A program made the translations under genes and the position numbers. A model generated the notes under the pieces. It was not told where the DNA came from and made no database searches. It saw only the letters and a list, made by a program, of their open reading frames with translations. A stretch of DNA of 64,000 nucleotides, from positions 124,001 through 188,000 of the forward strand of contig WACJ01000297.1 of the NCBI GenBank assembly GCA_008973525.1, read 5' to 3'. This document shows positions 21,216 through 33,567 of the stretch, one piece after another; positions within the stretch are counted from its first letter, which is position 1, and each line of letters starts with the position of its first letter. This DNA comes from Stenopsyche tienmushanensis. Its lineage: Eukaryota > Arthropoda > Insecta > Trichoptera > Stenopsychidae.

Positions 21216-23129
21216 TTTAAAGAGGGTTCATCTTGCTATGGATTGCTTGTGTTTGATGGAATCTAAATCAATAAAAGCTTAAAGAATTAAATACAAATTG
21301 GGCAATAATTGAATTTAAGTTGAGTGCATATTATATTACTGAACGTGTCTATAAAATCTATATATTTTTTAAATTTGATACGAATCATTCTTTACGATTC
21401 AATTGCTTATTTGCATAATAAGCTGAGTAATCATATTTTGATAGAAATCTGAATAAAAATTTAGATCAAATAAGCGTGCAAAATGCTAATTTGCAATAGT
21501 CGAGTTTTATTAATAATATGAATAGTAAATTTAAAACATATTTGAATTTGTAATGGCATTTTTAAAATACAGCCTTTGAAATATTATAATGAATTTATTT
21601 ATCTTTGATAAATTCGTAAATATTGGGCTCATAGAAATTCACATTGGTATAAATTTATTGAATAATGTAAGATATTTTATGATGGAATAAAATTCGTAGA
21701 ATAGTTCTATGGTGAATAATATTGGTAATATTTTTTTGCGAATCCATTCCATCTCGAAAGTTTTCTCAGTGAATGCATACGTTTAAGTGGTAATATGTAG
21801 AAAATGGGAATAAATGAGTTGTCTAAGTTAAATGAATACATTAACAGTAAATCTGGCGGAAGCCGAGATCGTTGCATCGCAACTTAAACGCTTGGCGGCT
21901 ACAAGTTTTAAAAGCGGAATTAGGAGTGAAGAATGGTTGCATCATTACTGCGCCATTTAAGATGAATCCCAGGGAAAGGGTGCCACCGCACTTCTAATGA
22001 TTTCTACAATTACCTTTAATTCACCCAATTATCACCCCCCATCAACATTTGCACTTTTGTCGACGCTGCCATAAGCTGCCATGGCCTCCACTTCACAAAC
22101 ACCGACGAGCCACCATAAATCATCTGATTAATTAAAGGATGCCGTGTGGCACAAAGCCAGAGCCGAAATATAAATTGCCTTATTGTTAAGAGATAAATAT
22201 ATACGGCGTGGTGATTCTTCGATAGGAGAAAGTCTTGCCTCATCAGATCTGAAATCGAAGTCCTCGGATACAACCAATAGAGAGGCCTACGGAATCTAAA
22301 TTTAAATCTTTTTATGGCATTAATCTTGTTTGTTTATTTTTGTCTACTTGCACCGAAGATAAATCCAAATTGGATATGTCAAAAATACGTGCTGAAATTA
22401 ACCCCAAAATATATATATCAAAAATATCGAAAATATAAACGAAAATCTTTATGGGTACATCTATTATATAGATTAAGAATAATCGCCACTTAATCGCCAA
22501 CGACTTACTGGTGAGTCTCTATGTTTTTTCGTAGAAAAAAAAAGTTTTTATACCTAAAAAAAATTATGCTAGGGGCACATATTGGTGAAACCATAAATAT
22601 TTTCAAAAATGGATTTTATAAAAAACTTTCTGTAAAAATATTCATTATGTGATGTGACAATCTTGTAGAACAGTTTGAGAATCATTGATAAATGTGTCTT
22701 AATTGCTACAATTAAATTTATCACACAAGGTTATGATCGTTTTTTTGCATCATTATCCAAAGGTGGATACTAAATTACTATTTAATTACAGCAAGGGTTT
22801 GATTGATTAAGATATTTTACTATTGCGTGTTCTCCTAAATTAAGTCCAGGCAAAAACATGTAAAATTGTATTGAGTCATTAAAATGCTAAAATATCCATG
22901 GAGGATTTTTACTAGGCGATGTAATACAAAAAATAGCGTATACGCTGAAAAGCGTATTGGTGATAAAGAATGTCAAAGAAATGTCGCCGTGCCATCTCAA
23001 AATGCCCGATAAAAAATAAATAAGGGTCAGAATTAAAGGTTGTTTTATAAAAAGGAGGGAGCAAATCTGATGTGGGTTCAGTGTGTATTTTTTGTGGTGT
23101 CATTATTGGTTCGCTTAGGTGGATATGTG
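21216..23129. other. No gene seen
   Basis: AT-rich to 21830; 21840-22290 is GC-richer with an 85-codon minus open frame (22016-22273) and no recognised domain. The remainder is AT-rich. No repeat family member was found. Confidence 0.4.
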
Positions 23130-23345
23130 GCGAGGAGGGTTGTTGGCTCCTCCCGGGGCCTTCTTCCTGGCCACCTCCGGATAATGGTTCTCGATAAACC
23201 GGCCAAGTCAGCCGATGGGGGCCCTCTTAATGTCGTTAATTACACCTCCAGGCAACAAATACGTTTACAAAGGGCCCTTCCTCCGCTTTCATCTCGTTTG
23301 AGTTGCTGCCGCTGTCTCTCTGTTTTCCGTTTTTTCCTCCTCCGG
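23130..23345. other. GC-richer island
   Basis: Contains GGGGCCTTCTTCCTGG, GGGGGCCCTCTTAATG and AGGGCCCTTCCTCC, with a TAATTA-type homeodomain-like site between. A 107-codon plus open frame (23040-23363) crosses it but ends in low-complexity R/L/C-rich sequence. A conserved regulatory block is possible; nothing in the window proves it. Confidence 0.25.
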
Positions 23346-24019
23346 ACAGGGAACCACACTTAAGGGCTTGTTTTTTTCGGAACACGTTTGAAGGTGAAAG
23401 GTTCTGGACATCGTTTGAATTGTGTAGTACACTCTGTGAGGGTTTCTCTTTGCTCTTTTGATAGATTTTCAGTGCTTACGTACCCGCGCATGTGTGTGAT
23501 TCTGGACGTCGTTCTAAGAAGGTCGTGGCTTACACAGATCCGCATTATATATCCATTACCACATTATTAGAATATATTAAAATTGGAAATGCCTTTATAC
23601 TAGACAAATACAATAAGAAAAAGGGCGTACAAATGAAGCACAACACTTGTGAAAAATCATCATAATATTAATACAATATTTATACTATGATACATTATAA
23701 ACATATGTTGATGTATTATTTTTTATAATGAGGCTTGAATTTTTTTGCACTTATTGCAAAAGTAAATCCTTAGAGGCTTTAATTGAACATCGTGTATCTT
23801 GAGGGTATTGATTTGGGAATGCTGTAGGTATAAAGCTTAGCTTCGGACCATCGAAGATTAACCGAAGTAAAAAACGAGGCGAGGCAAGTAGTTGTGTTGA
23901 AGACAAGCCCCGTGAGTATTTCAACGAGCAGAACGGAAATCACATGCTTTGATCAAAAAGACGAGTGGCGCATTAGTAATCATAAAAATTCTATGGGTGG
24001 AATTAGTGAGATGAGGGTA
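23346..24019. other. No gene seen
   Basis: Short overlapping open frames at 23360-23570 on both strands, no motifs. AT-rich from 23570 to 23890. Confidence 0.4.
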
Positions 24020-24145
24020 GAATACGCAGAGCAGTGTATAAGGGCTGGAGAGAGCGAAGTGCAGGGGCGGCTAACGGCGCCCCCTGGAGGCCCTAATGAG
24101 GGGCGCTGCCCTTCGGCGCCAGGCCCTGTCTGCACACATATACCA
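24020..24145. other. GC-rich island
   Basis: About 125 bp with CTAACGGCGCCCCCTGGAGG and GGGGCGCTGCCCTTCGGCGCC in AT-rich surroundings. GGCGCC occurs twice. A 114-codon plus frame (23894-24238) spans it, with no known domain. No second copy in the window. Confidence 0.25.
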
Positions 24146-25234
24146 GACTTAAATCATTACCACACCCGAACAACAGATTTTGTTTACCGACATACAATAT
24201 ATCCGATACAATGTCCTTCCAATATATTGAATAAATAACTCTATTTAATTACGAACAACGGAAGGCTATTTATCGCTACTGACACACTTTATTAATCAAT
24301 GTAAAATTGGAAAGGGTTAATTAAATCAATGATGAATATATAAAAATGCTTCTCATTTAATATATGAATTTTTAGATAATTAATAAGCAAATTTATGACG
24401 ATAATAATATCAGTGGCATTGCAGAATTTTGCGAAATAATGATATTATCCTTTGAAAATCTATGTTTTTTAAAACTATAACTGTATATAATTTGATTTAT
24501 ATTATTGTAATTATACTATGATAAACCAATTTCTCTAAAAATGGTAAAATAATGATATAATTTTTTTCAGATTAGCCAAAATTTCATAGAAAACTATCGA
24601 CCAATATCACTTACATCTCAAAATATCGGTAGTGCCAAATACATTTTATACGTGTAAGAATAAAACACCACACAATTTTAATAAATAATGTAATCTCCCT
24701 CTGAATCTATCATTTGATTGTTGCCATTCGGTCACACTTTCGTCTAATATTTAATACACTATGTATCAGAATGTTATTGTGGTTGTAACAATTAAATCTT
24801 TTATATATATTTTATAAATCTGAATCCAAGATCGATTCCTTTTTGCTTGAACTTTTATGATATATTTTACTGAGCTAGGATTTAAGCCTATTTTTAAAAT
24901 AATATAGATAAAGAAGTTTTTAGGGTCGGCGCCCACCTCTCTCCATACCGAAGACTTAATATCAAAGTAATATGCATTATATTTAAAATATAAATGATCA
25001 TTTATGAGAACATTGTGCACAATTTTCATACGGACTTAATCGCAGCTCCAGCATATAAATTAAGCATAAAGCTAGATGAGGATGGCTACATTAAATGGCG
25101 GTTTTTTTGCAAAAGACCTAATGAAAGCGTAGTTTATAATTGGACGATGGTAAGTGGGTCGAGGCAAAGTAAAACAATTTGCTTTGATAATATTGAGGGC
25201 AAAGTTGGGAGTTTGGTTAAAGAGCTTGGCAGGC
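24146..25234. other. No gene seen
   Basis: Strongly AT-rich with oligo-T and TATA-like words; no open frame, repeat or site that could be supported. Confidence 0.45.
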
Positions 25235-25408
25235 AAGTGGGCTGACCCGAGCCCCATGGATCGGACTAATCAAGCTCCACATAGCTCGGCACTATTTGAC
25301 GAGCTCCATCTCGCGCCCAGCATCCATATAGGGCTCCACGGGGGAGGAATGTTTGCGCAGCCAAATAATCCGACGGTTATGGCCCTGCTACCCCTTAACG
25401 GTAAATGA
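25235..25408 (+). other. GC-richer block ending an 84-codon open frame
   Basis: The plus frame 25154-25408 ends at TAA in a locally balanced segment (ALFDELHLAPSIHIGLHGGG is its most protein-like part). No family is recognised. The sequence lacks a clear splice acceptor or promoter, so an unconserved open frame in a regulatory block is equally possible. Confidence 0.2.
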
Positions 25409-25762
25409 GCTAACTTTGAATGGCCCCTATCACTATTATTATCATAGCATTCATTATTTATTGTTTTACAGTGGAATTACAATATATTCTGAGCGGTATG
25501 ACTTCATTTTGTAAGCTCGTTATCATTTGTGTGCGCTCGGATTGTTTGTGATTTGCCACTATGAATGTTTGGGTCAAGCGTACAAACGTTTGACCTTTAT
25601 TCAAAAGTTTTATGTCATTAATCGACATCATGTAGAATATTTTAGTATTAAGTAGAAATTATATAAAATTTATTTAAATAAAGTATGTATTATTGTGAAA
25701 ATAAATATATACTGATTAGAAATTTGAACAGACAGACATACATTCAACTTTGAAGTGAAGCT
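25409..25762. other. No gene seen
   Basis: AT-rich, including an ATTATTATC run and inverted words around GTACAAACGTTTGAC. No coding support. Confidence 0.4.
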
Positions 25763-25957
25763 TCAATAGGTGCAGTAAGACAAAGAGGGCTGAACGAGAT
25801 GAAACGTGAAATTTTAAGCGTCAGTCGATCAAAAAGAGAAGGATAGCCATTTCTACACTCTCCATTGCACAAACACGTACATAAACCCGCTACGCGCATG
25901 CGCCGCGCCACGTGTGATATGTGTAAAGCAACCAGTAGCACTTTTTATATATTACAC
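25763..25957 (-). repeat. Repeat family F, copy 4
   Basis: On the minus strand begins TGTGTAATATATAAAAAGTG, holds GGCGCGGCGCATGCGCGTAG, and ends CTTACTGCACCTATTGA. It is complete at both ends, with a shortened first third compared with copy 6. Confidence 0.75.
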
Positions 25958-26018
25958 AATTATGTGAAAAGTTAAATGAAGAAAGAGACAAGTACAGATA
26001 ATTTAATTCAAGACACTG

Positions 26019-26075
26019 GAATTTGTGATCCATATGTATGCGGCTACGAAACTTGAAGATGACGGCACATCTTTC
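26019..26075 (-). repeat. Short repeat S, copy 2
   Basis: Complement of 16655-16706, including the 15-base identity GATGTGCCGTCATCT and a later TATGGATCACA. It lies about 60 bases upstream of F copy 4 on the same strand. Confidence 0.5.
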
Positions 26076-26249
26076 TCCAATATAGTTTTCATAGTCTAAA
26101 AGAGATGGATATTAATATTACGTGGCCGTTGATTATAGATATATCCAAGAGGAACGTTCTAATAAAAACATAATTCAAAGTTGGATAAGAAAATTAAAAT
26201 AATTCTGCACGAATAAATTACTTTTCGAGAGAAATATTTTTTTAGGGAG

Positions 26250-26452
26250 GCAAATTGACCTTTATGTTACCTTAAGTTGGCAGTTGATTGAAAAGAGTGG
26301 AATAATCGTTTATAGTCTCTCCGTCCGAATTGCATGCATCATAGACATGATATGCGCATGCGCCGTGCCGCCTCTATTGCATGTGTGTGTATGTACATAG
26401 CATCTAATAACCGGTAGACCAATTGCGTGCCTTTTTTATTATTTATTACACA
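26250..26452 (-). repeat. Repeat family F, copy 5
   Basis: On the minus strand begins TGTGTAATAAATAATAAAAA, has TGGTCTACCGG, GGCACGGCGCATGCGCATAT and GACGGAGAGACTATAAACG. The 3' limit is uncertain because the tail is diverged. Confidence 0.7.
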
Positions 26453-28474
26453 ACTCACAGCTTTATCTTTTGGGGTAAAAAGTTCCGACAACAAATGATA
26501 AAAATAAATATATAGAATTAATCTTTCCTTGGATCTAAAATGTTGTAATTCTAAAGCATTTACCAAAATGGTTTTTTTTTACAATCAATTAAGTCCTTTT
26601 AAATAAATCTAGATTCTCTTAAAGCCAAAATTCTACCAAATACACAATACAATATTTTTGTTATAAGCGCTGATCTATGGAATGAATTTTGTTGGTTAAG
26701 CAGGGTCTATTCATGATATTTGATTTATGTCAGAATACTATTTTTTATCGAAGATAACGACGCTTTTCGGTAACGAGCAAAAATGTAATTCATAGCAGTA
26801 TGAAAGTTTATATGGCACTTTATAACTATGCTTTGAATCTCACTAATGACACTTAATCACTTTGTATCTTCAAGCAATAGCTCTTGTAAGACATCGTCTT
26901 GGTGTCCTTTGATCTACCACTAGAGAGCTCATCGTACAATTTTAAATTACCATCTTTTAACTTTTAAAACCAGTCTTTTATTTTTAGCAATCAAATATGG
27001 CTTATCATATTTTATAATAGTTAATAGTTATTTATTTTGTAAAATCCAATAATAATATTATTTAGTCATTGATAGAATGATGGCAAATAAATCATAATTG
27101 CATCTATAATGTTAATGTTAGTCGATTCGACTAACACAGCTTGAATATTTCTCATTTATTTGGATTATTAAATATGTACGGTAGTTATGCCGCTTGTATA
27201 ATTTCCATAACTATTTTCTTAGTTTGGGTTTTAAGCGAATATCTTTGAAAGGTTAAGTGAAAATCTTGACTTCAGATTTAATAACGAGAAATCTTTTTCA
27301 TATCTGATGCAATTTATTTGGTAGCATTTTAAAGCTGGTTTTCCAGATAAAGTGGCTATCGTCAGTGATTCGTTTAATGATAATGCGTTATCTGATATTC
27401 AGAGTAGCTAGTAGGATATTCTCGTCGACGACCCTTTCTCCGCATATTCCCGAGGGATGCTCCAGTGAAAGCGTTATTCACGCACCATGTCACATAATTT
27501 GAAGATGCCTCTCATTACAGCCCAGCACCGTACTTAAATTACACTCGTTATTAACATACACAAGCGCAGACATCCAAACATGCTCGGAATCAATTTTTAT
27601 GAGCTCCATTTAAGGTTGCTTATGAAATTTCGACAACAAATATTTTGATAGCGAGAGAGGCGTAGTTCGTGGAAAAATATCAAAGAAAGGGGTTTGAGCT
27701 TCAAAGTTTTTGTGCGTTGTATAAACATAAATGTGTTCCCGTAAGAAATGTTGGGAAGAGGCGTTGGAAGACGAGGAGGTGCCACAAAGGTGAGTGGGGA
27801 GACGAGATGAGTAACATGCGATGAGCTTTCCATCGTCAACAGATGTTGGTCCTAAGTAAACATGTAGTCGCTTACGACTTGATGGGTTGCTCTATTTGCA
27901 CAGAACCAAATAACCAAAACATTCTATTCAGTGTACACAATGGAATTATTTTGTTTGACACTGTACACTTCGAATCATCTAGGCGCAATGATATTGTATT
28001 TGCTCACAGTATAGTGATTATTTTTAATTAAATTTAAGTGTCAATGGTACATTTTACAATCGATTTCGCATTTAATGATAAAAATTCAACACAAACAGCA
28101 TTAGAGCTTATTTTACCTCCGTTATATAACATAAAATAATATTTACATGAAATTGATAATTTAATTTTAAAAAAATTGAAAAATATGGATTTACGCGATT
28201 AAGTCACAAAATCGCGTAATTCTAACAAGAGCTATATTCAGTAATTTTTTTATATTTTTTCTTCAAAAATTAATTTTTGAACCATATAAATATGTTAACA
28301 AGACTCATTATAATATAAATTCGCAGAAATTCTGTGTAGTTTTAAACCGATTTTTTTAAATTTCAAATAAGTTTTAATGTTTTTAGAAGCATTGATATAA
28401 GATGGATTAGCTGAAATCAACTTCATTGCTTATATCAACTTACACCAATAATATTTATATAAAGGTGTCACATA
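26453..28474. other. No gene seen
   Basis: AT-rich, with a GC-richer part at 27400-27850 that carries short open frames on both strands (27597-27839 minus, 80 codons). None has a family signature. Confidence 0.4.
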
Positions 28475-29129
28475 CAGTCAACCCTTCTATAGCGTCGAGA
28501 TAAGGACCGCGCTATAAAAAGTTAGGCACCCATACAAAATATGGAGATAGGTTTTTTGAATTGTTTTTTATGCCTATAAGAAAATCCACAAATCAAACAT
28601 TTTTCCCATTTTTATATTTTAAACTGTACATATACATGCATTGAATCCATTAAAAAAATTTTTTTTCACGGTTTGAAAAGATATTAAAAAAAATTAATTT
28701 AATTTAAAAATCACAAAGAATTGAATAAAAAATCAAAGAAATCAAACCTTAAGGGAATAATTATTACAGTGGCCTTATTATGTTTTTCATAATAGATAAT
28801 TTTAATATTAAGATTAATAGTTATGCACTTATGACATAATGAAATATTTTTATTATAAAAAAGTTGTTGAAACCCCACGAAAAGCGATATTATATTAAAA
28901 AAAACTGTGTATCGATTCACTTGATCATAATTTGTTCCATCCTCAACTAGAAAAATATTTTCTTACTGTACTGTGATGAATATCCCTGGAATTTTTTTAG
29001 CTTAAAACTTTATCTAAAACTTTTGGCGTCATAGAATATGTTATAGAAAGGACCGCTATACGAAAATTCCGTCGCAAACGCCATAGGAAAAAAACTCTAG
29101 AGAAATGGACGCTATAAAAGGGTTGACTG
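28475..29129. mobile_element. pogo-like element C1 (long copy)
   Basis: 655 bp between TA duplications (28473-28474, 29130-29131). Ends are CAGTCAACCCTTCTATAGCG and the complement of CAGTCAACCCTTTTATAGCG, inverted with one mismatch in 20. CAG...CTG ends with a TA target and a GCGTC-type terminus resemble pogo/Tigger elements. The interior is AT-rich and non-coding. Three short relatives (30996-31158, 43990-44189, 62170-62338) share both ends. Confidence 0.85.
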
Positions 29130-29170
29130 TATATGAGTCAATGGTGTTTTTTATATGATTTTTACATTAA

Positions 29171-29481
29171 CACTTTAACGTACACAGCCGTCAATTCCCG
29201 TCATGCGTCAGTAGATAATACTTGATTTTTTCCCCAGATAAGTCTATGCATACCGCCTTCGTGAACACTTCAAATATTATCTCACATCGACGAAACTCAT
29301 CAAAACGAAAACTTAAGCGGCTCAAAAACTCTCAAACTTGTCTGAGAATTGAAATTAGGCAGATAACGCTACTGTCAACAATCAATGTCATTGATTCAAA
29401 ACAATAATCATTGTGTGTTTAACTTCAATTTTACGTTTATAAATTGAGAAAATCCTTATTCCAGACGTGTGCGTCAACCGG
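29171..29481. mobile_element. TTAA-flanked element I1
   Basis: 311 bp between TTAA (29167-29170 and 29482-29485). Left CACTTTAACGTACACAGCC and right, complement of CCGGTTGACGCACACGTCT, are imperfect inverted repeats. The right terminus (TTATTCCAGACGTGTGCGTC) recurs at 55321-55340. A 61-codon frame inside has no transposase motif. The pattern suggests a piggyBac-type MITE. Confidence 0.6.
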
Positions 29482-29567
29482 TTAATAGTCAATGTGTTTT
29501 GATATATTTGAAATTAAAATAAAAATATTTTTAAAAAGGATTGATTTGGAAAAAATACAAATTAATA

Positions 29568-29597
29568 ACACATCACTCAATAAGTTCGTAGGATATA
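29568..29597 (+). repeat. Single mariner terminus, family D copy 2
   Basis: ACACATCACTCAATAAGTTC followed by GTAGGAT, next to TA. Identical to the left end of D1 over 26 bases. No opposite end was found within the next kilobase, so the element is truncated. Confidence 0.7.
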
Positions 29598-29599
29598 TT

Positions 29600-30995
29600 T
29601 TAGTTTTTTTTTTCAAAATTTCTTAAAAAAAATTACATGCATTTGAACTAAACAAAATTGCTTGTTTGACAAAACGAAAATATTTTTTTTAATACTTTGA
29701 GTGCTATTTATATTACATTATTATTAATAATTTAATATTAATAGAAATTTAAAGCTCCATAACATTGATATGCTCACATAATTCTATTATATTAATATAA
29801 ATAATTATACTAATATTACTCAAATAATAAATCTAATATTTCAAGTGCATTAAACTTATTAAAAACTACATTACATGGATATATCATCATGTCCATAATA
29901 TGAGGAAAGTGTCCTTATGACGCCCTCATTTCTATTTATTTTAATGTATGCACGAGCATCAGTTTATTTCAAACATTGTTTTCAAAGAGATTTGAGTAAC
30001 ATGCAAAACGTAAGCATCCTGCAGGACACGGAGGCTTCGTACATACACAGGAATTAATTATCGTAATTAAACGTAGAACCTTATCGCTAAGCTTTGAGCC
30101 TGAAGACTTTATCCCAAAGTGATTACATCGTCTAACGAAGGACGTATGTATGGGAACTATCTGGAAAGCTCCTGGACCCGTGCAGCATATTTAAAATTCA
30201 TAAAGCTATTCTATTTCACTGACGACATCCACCTGCATCGCTCAGGGACCACTTTCTATTCACATAGTCGAGCTTTTATTTAATCATGTCTCCGCTCCAA
30301 CCAAAATGCACTCGAATGGAAGTTTTGATATGATAAATATGCATATGAAAGCCGGGACGTTGCACTATTTAAAATAATTAATTTGGGGATAGAATCGTAA
30401 ATTATTACGGGATCACCCTATACGTCGTCTCCGATGACCTCGTTTCGTACGAATCTCTCTCGTAATTCCCATGACTCACTTTGCTATATAAATATGAATA
30501 ATAGTAACGTAACAAAATTTTGGATCTCCCTTCAAGCCGCCATTGATTTATTACTATTGTATATAATGCAAGCAAAAGTCCCATTCATCTAACTTCCCTT
30601 AACTATTATTTATTACATGTCCTTGTGTATTGTCACTATGGCTGGAAACGCTTCACGGATGAGGGAAAAATGTGCGTATCCGTGATTTAATTTGCTACGC
30701 AAAAACTGAACATGTACGAGCGTCGGATTTAATTTATTACAAATTTCGAACATTCCAAAATCATTTAAGCTATATTTTTGACGTATTACTAATCAGATTT
30801 TGGATGAGGATAACATATTGATTATTAGATGTTGCGCCAATTAAAAACCTGTGCGCGTTGTACGACAAGAAAATGTTTCAAAACTACAATACAAATAATT
30901 TAAAAAGATATTTAAAGCATGTAGTAATTTTGTAGGACTTTCATTTGGTTCATTTGGGGTCGGGTTTTATTATATTTCGACCCCGCTGAATAATA
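29600..30995. other. No gene seen
   Basis: AT-rich to 29930. The part 30000-30520 is GC-richer, without open frames over 60 codons, and could be a conserved non-coding block. No repeats recognised. Confidence 0.4.
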
Positions 30996-31158
30996 CAGTC
31001 AACCCTTCTATAGCGTCGAGATAGGAAATTTGGCACCCATACAAAATGTATACGTGTTTCGTTGGTTAACAAGTGCAAGTGATTACCACGGGCCAATATC
31101 CGTTGCTTACATAAAAAAGACGCCACAAATGAAATTGACGCTATAGGAGGGTTGCCTT
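30996..31158. mobile_element. pogo-like MITE C2
   Basis: 163 bp, TA at 30994-30995 and 31159-31160. Left CAGTCAACCCTTCTATAGCG matches C1 exactly; the right end reads the complement of AAGGCAACCCTCCTATAGCG. The interior CAAGTGATTACCACG and AAAAGACGCC are shared with C4, so C2-C4 form one MITE subfamily. Confidence 0.85.
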
Positions 31159-31342
31159 TACATCAAAATTTGACTCTTTTTTTGCTCATGAAATAAGATC
31201 TACTAAAACTATATATTGCAGTACGAATTTTGACTGTTTAATGAAGAACACACGATAAAAATAAACACATTTACAAATCTCCACCGTTTGTAACTGCCAT
31301 CAGAAACCTCTTCTTTGAGATTCCAACACAAGTCTACTAGCA

Positions 31343-31392
31343 CAGAGGCTCTTAAACTGGGGTCCGCGAATCCCCGGGGGTCCGCGAGACAT
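31343..31392 (+). repeat. hAT terminus of ZBED/SCAND3-type
   Basis: CAGAGGCTCTTAAACTGGGG followed by TCCGCGAATCCCCGGGGGTCCGCGA in two steps. CAG-RGG plus a GGGGTCCGCG-rich palindromic segment is typical of hAT elements that encode ZBED5/SCAND3-like transposases; a transposase of that type sits at 34930-36420. The element is interrupted by the RTE fragment that follows; its other end was not found. Confidence 0.55.
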
Positions 31393-31399
31393 AGTATTA

Positions 31400-32062
31400 A
31401 TAGCCGAATTGTCTGAAAAGCTTCAAGACATGCTCCAAGACCTAAACGAAGTGTCAAGTAAAATTTGTCTGAAAATGAACATGTATAAAATCGAAGCCAT
31501 GATAAATAGTCACAACTCTCAGACCTTCGGGGCGATATCCATTGGGGGAACACAAATTGAGGTTGAAAATGAATACACTTATCTGGGACAAGTAATACAA
31601 CTAGGACGACAGAATTTCTCAACAGAAATTGACGGACGAATACCACTGGGATGGCAGCATTTAACCAACGCATCATCCCAGTGTTAACTCACGAAGACGT
31701 GGAATCTAATATCAGGCATTTTACACAGAATAAAGTTTTCCCAGCGTGCCATAGAGAGATCTATGCTCGGAGTGTCTTTATAATATAGAATCAGAAACGA
31801 GGATATCCGAAGAAGAACTCGAGTAGTAGACGCTACTGAAAGAATTGACACACTTAAGTGGCAATGGGGGTGACAAATGTGTCGAAGAAACGACGGTCGA
31901 TGGGGAAGAAAAGTGTTGGAGTGGAGAACCCTGTAAGACTGACGACATCGAAAGAATAGCAGGATGAAGCTGGATGCGGAATGCGGAGGATCGAGAGGGA
32001 TGAAGACTCATGCGTTCAACGGTGGACGAACACAGACTGATGATGATGATGATGATTATGAA
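31400..32062 (+). pseudogene. RTE-type non-LTR retrotransposon, 3' end
   Basis: C-terminal part of an RTE-clade reverse transcriptase ORF plus the 3' terminus. Recognisable in several frames: LQDMLQDLNEVSSKICLKMN, then VENEYTYLGQVIQL, RAIERSMLGVSL, RIRNEDIRRRTRVVDATERI, LKWQWG and RNDGRWGRKVLEWRT. These follow the order of the family after the polymerase domain. The element ends in a (TGA/GAT)n run at 32038-32056, the usual RTE 3' tail. It is 5'-truncated, lacks the endonuclease and polymerase motifs, and has several frameshifts and stops. The first open segment (31409-31687) starts with a TTG codon, not a true start. Confidence 0.88.
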
Positions 32063-33463
32063 TCTTTCCTCAGCGGTCAGACTGCATGACGATTTGAAGA
32101 TTCCGCCACGACCAGGCGCACAGCTCATCAGATACCCATTGAAAACATCCTACTGTATTCAACCATCGACATCTTATTCCGCACTCTATGTAAGAGTCTA
32201 TTGTGACAATAAAATCAAAAGTTTATCGTGGCTTAAAAAAAACATAATTTATCGGCTTTAAATCCTACATCTTAAAATAGACATCAAGGACCTCCAATTT
32301 ACTATAAGTCGCAGTACAAAACACATAAAAAACTAAGAACACTTGCCTGAGTATCGACGCTGCATGACGTTCAGGATAGATCCTGGAGTACGGGACGCAT
32401 TCTGGAACAACACTGCACTTTATTTATTAGGATATATCCCTCTGACGATTAAGCCAAACCGTATAACCTAAGAACCGAATACGCACTGATTGTCGCCTAG
32501 CTTAATTCGACGGCTCAACTGAGCGTACGAATATAAATGTATTAATACTAAATGTAAATTATTATGAAAAACTATTGAAAGAATGCATGAGATTCTCTCT
32601 GAGATGAGCTCTTTTGATATATTCCCAAAAATATTTTTATCAAATTTGAAATTCATTAAAAAATAATATATCTATGAAACGAAAAGGATGGTGATTGTTT
32701 TGAAAAATAATATTTTTGGGAATATATCGCAGCAGCTTATTTAATCCCATGATTTTAAAAAAATAATTTTTCTTATAAATATTAATAATTTGTCATAAAT
32801 GCGTTTCAATTTGTCCGTCCAGTTTAGGCGTCGAGTTTATGCTATGCAACAATATTCGGTGCAGAGCTATATTTTATTTTCACAGGTTAGGATGTGCATG
32901 TGCGTATGTTAAGTGATATTTTTTAATACACATAGTGTTGTGCCGTTCCGGAATGTGATCCGTGTTCCAGACTGTATCCTGATCGTCATGCAGCTAAAAT
33001 ATTGAGGCAAGTAGTCATTATCGAATCACGATTATTAGGCTTATTATCGAAATGCTTAATGTTGAACAATTGCATTGAGATTTCAAGAACACAGATCGGA
33101 AATAATACTCATAGTGGATTGGAAAATCAAGATGTCTTTTTTAAGATGTAGGATTTAGGTCCGATTTTTGTATCATTTTTTTAAAGTCACGACTAACATT
33201 CAAATGTATATGTAAAATACGATATTCGGAAGTGATTCATTTAGCATTTCATAGCGAAAAGCTTCATTAAGTATCAATTTTTCCTTAGATTAAAGAAAAT
33301 ACATCATATATCATTTTAAAAATATATCATCAGCTAAATAATTGGACTAAAATGTGTCAAATATTTAATTTCAGGTATGAAATCGTGTTTAATATAAAAG
33401 CAATCCGCAATTGTTTGATTACGAAATCGACCAGCTTTGATCAATCAGTGGTCTTAAGTTTAG
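32063..33463. other. No gene seen
   Basis: The first 150 bases after the RTE tail are GC-richer and keep an open frame (to 32261) with no recognised domain; CAATAAAATCAAA at 32206 resembles a retroelement 3' end. From 32270 on the sequence is AT-rich. Confidence 0.4.
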
Positions 33464-33567
33464 ATGGACGTTGTGAAAAATTGTACAGTGTGGTTCAAAA
33501 GAACTGCTGGTGAGCCAAATTCCAAAGGTGTCCAGGACTTCAAGATTCATGCAGTAAGAGCTCTCAG
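33464..33567 (+). CDS. Candidate 34-codon exon
   Basis: ATG at 33464 opens a frame MDVVKNCTVWFKRTAGEPNS and onward to ALR at 33567, immediately followed by CAG|GTAAGG, a strong donor site. The ATG follows TTTAG, which also fits an acceptor, so it could be a first coding or an internal exon. Codon use is less AT-biased than the surroundings. No family is recognised, no partner exon was found nearby, and the context before the ATG is weak. Chance occurrence is quite possible. Confidence 0.25.

Noticed and set aside
31209..31676. 155-codon minus-strand open frame, the longest in the window
   Set aside because: It is mostly the antisense of the RTE reverse-transcriptase remnant on the plus strand, which shows ordered family motifs.
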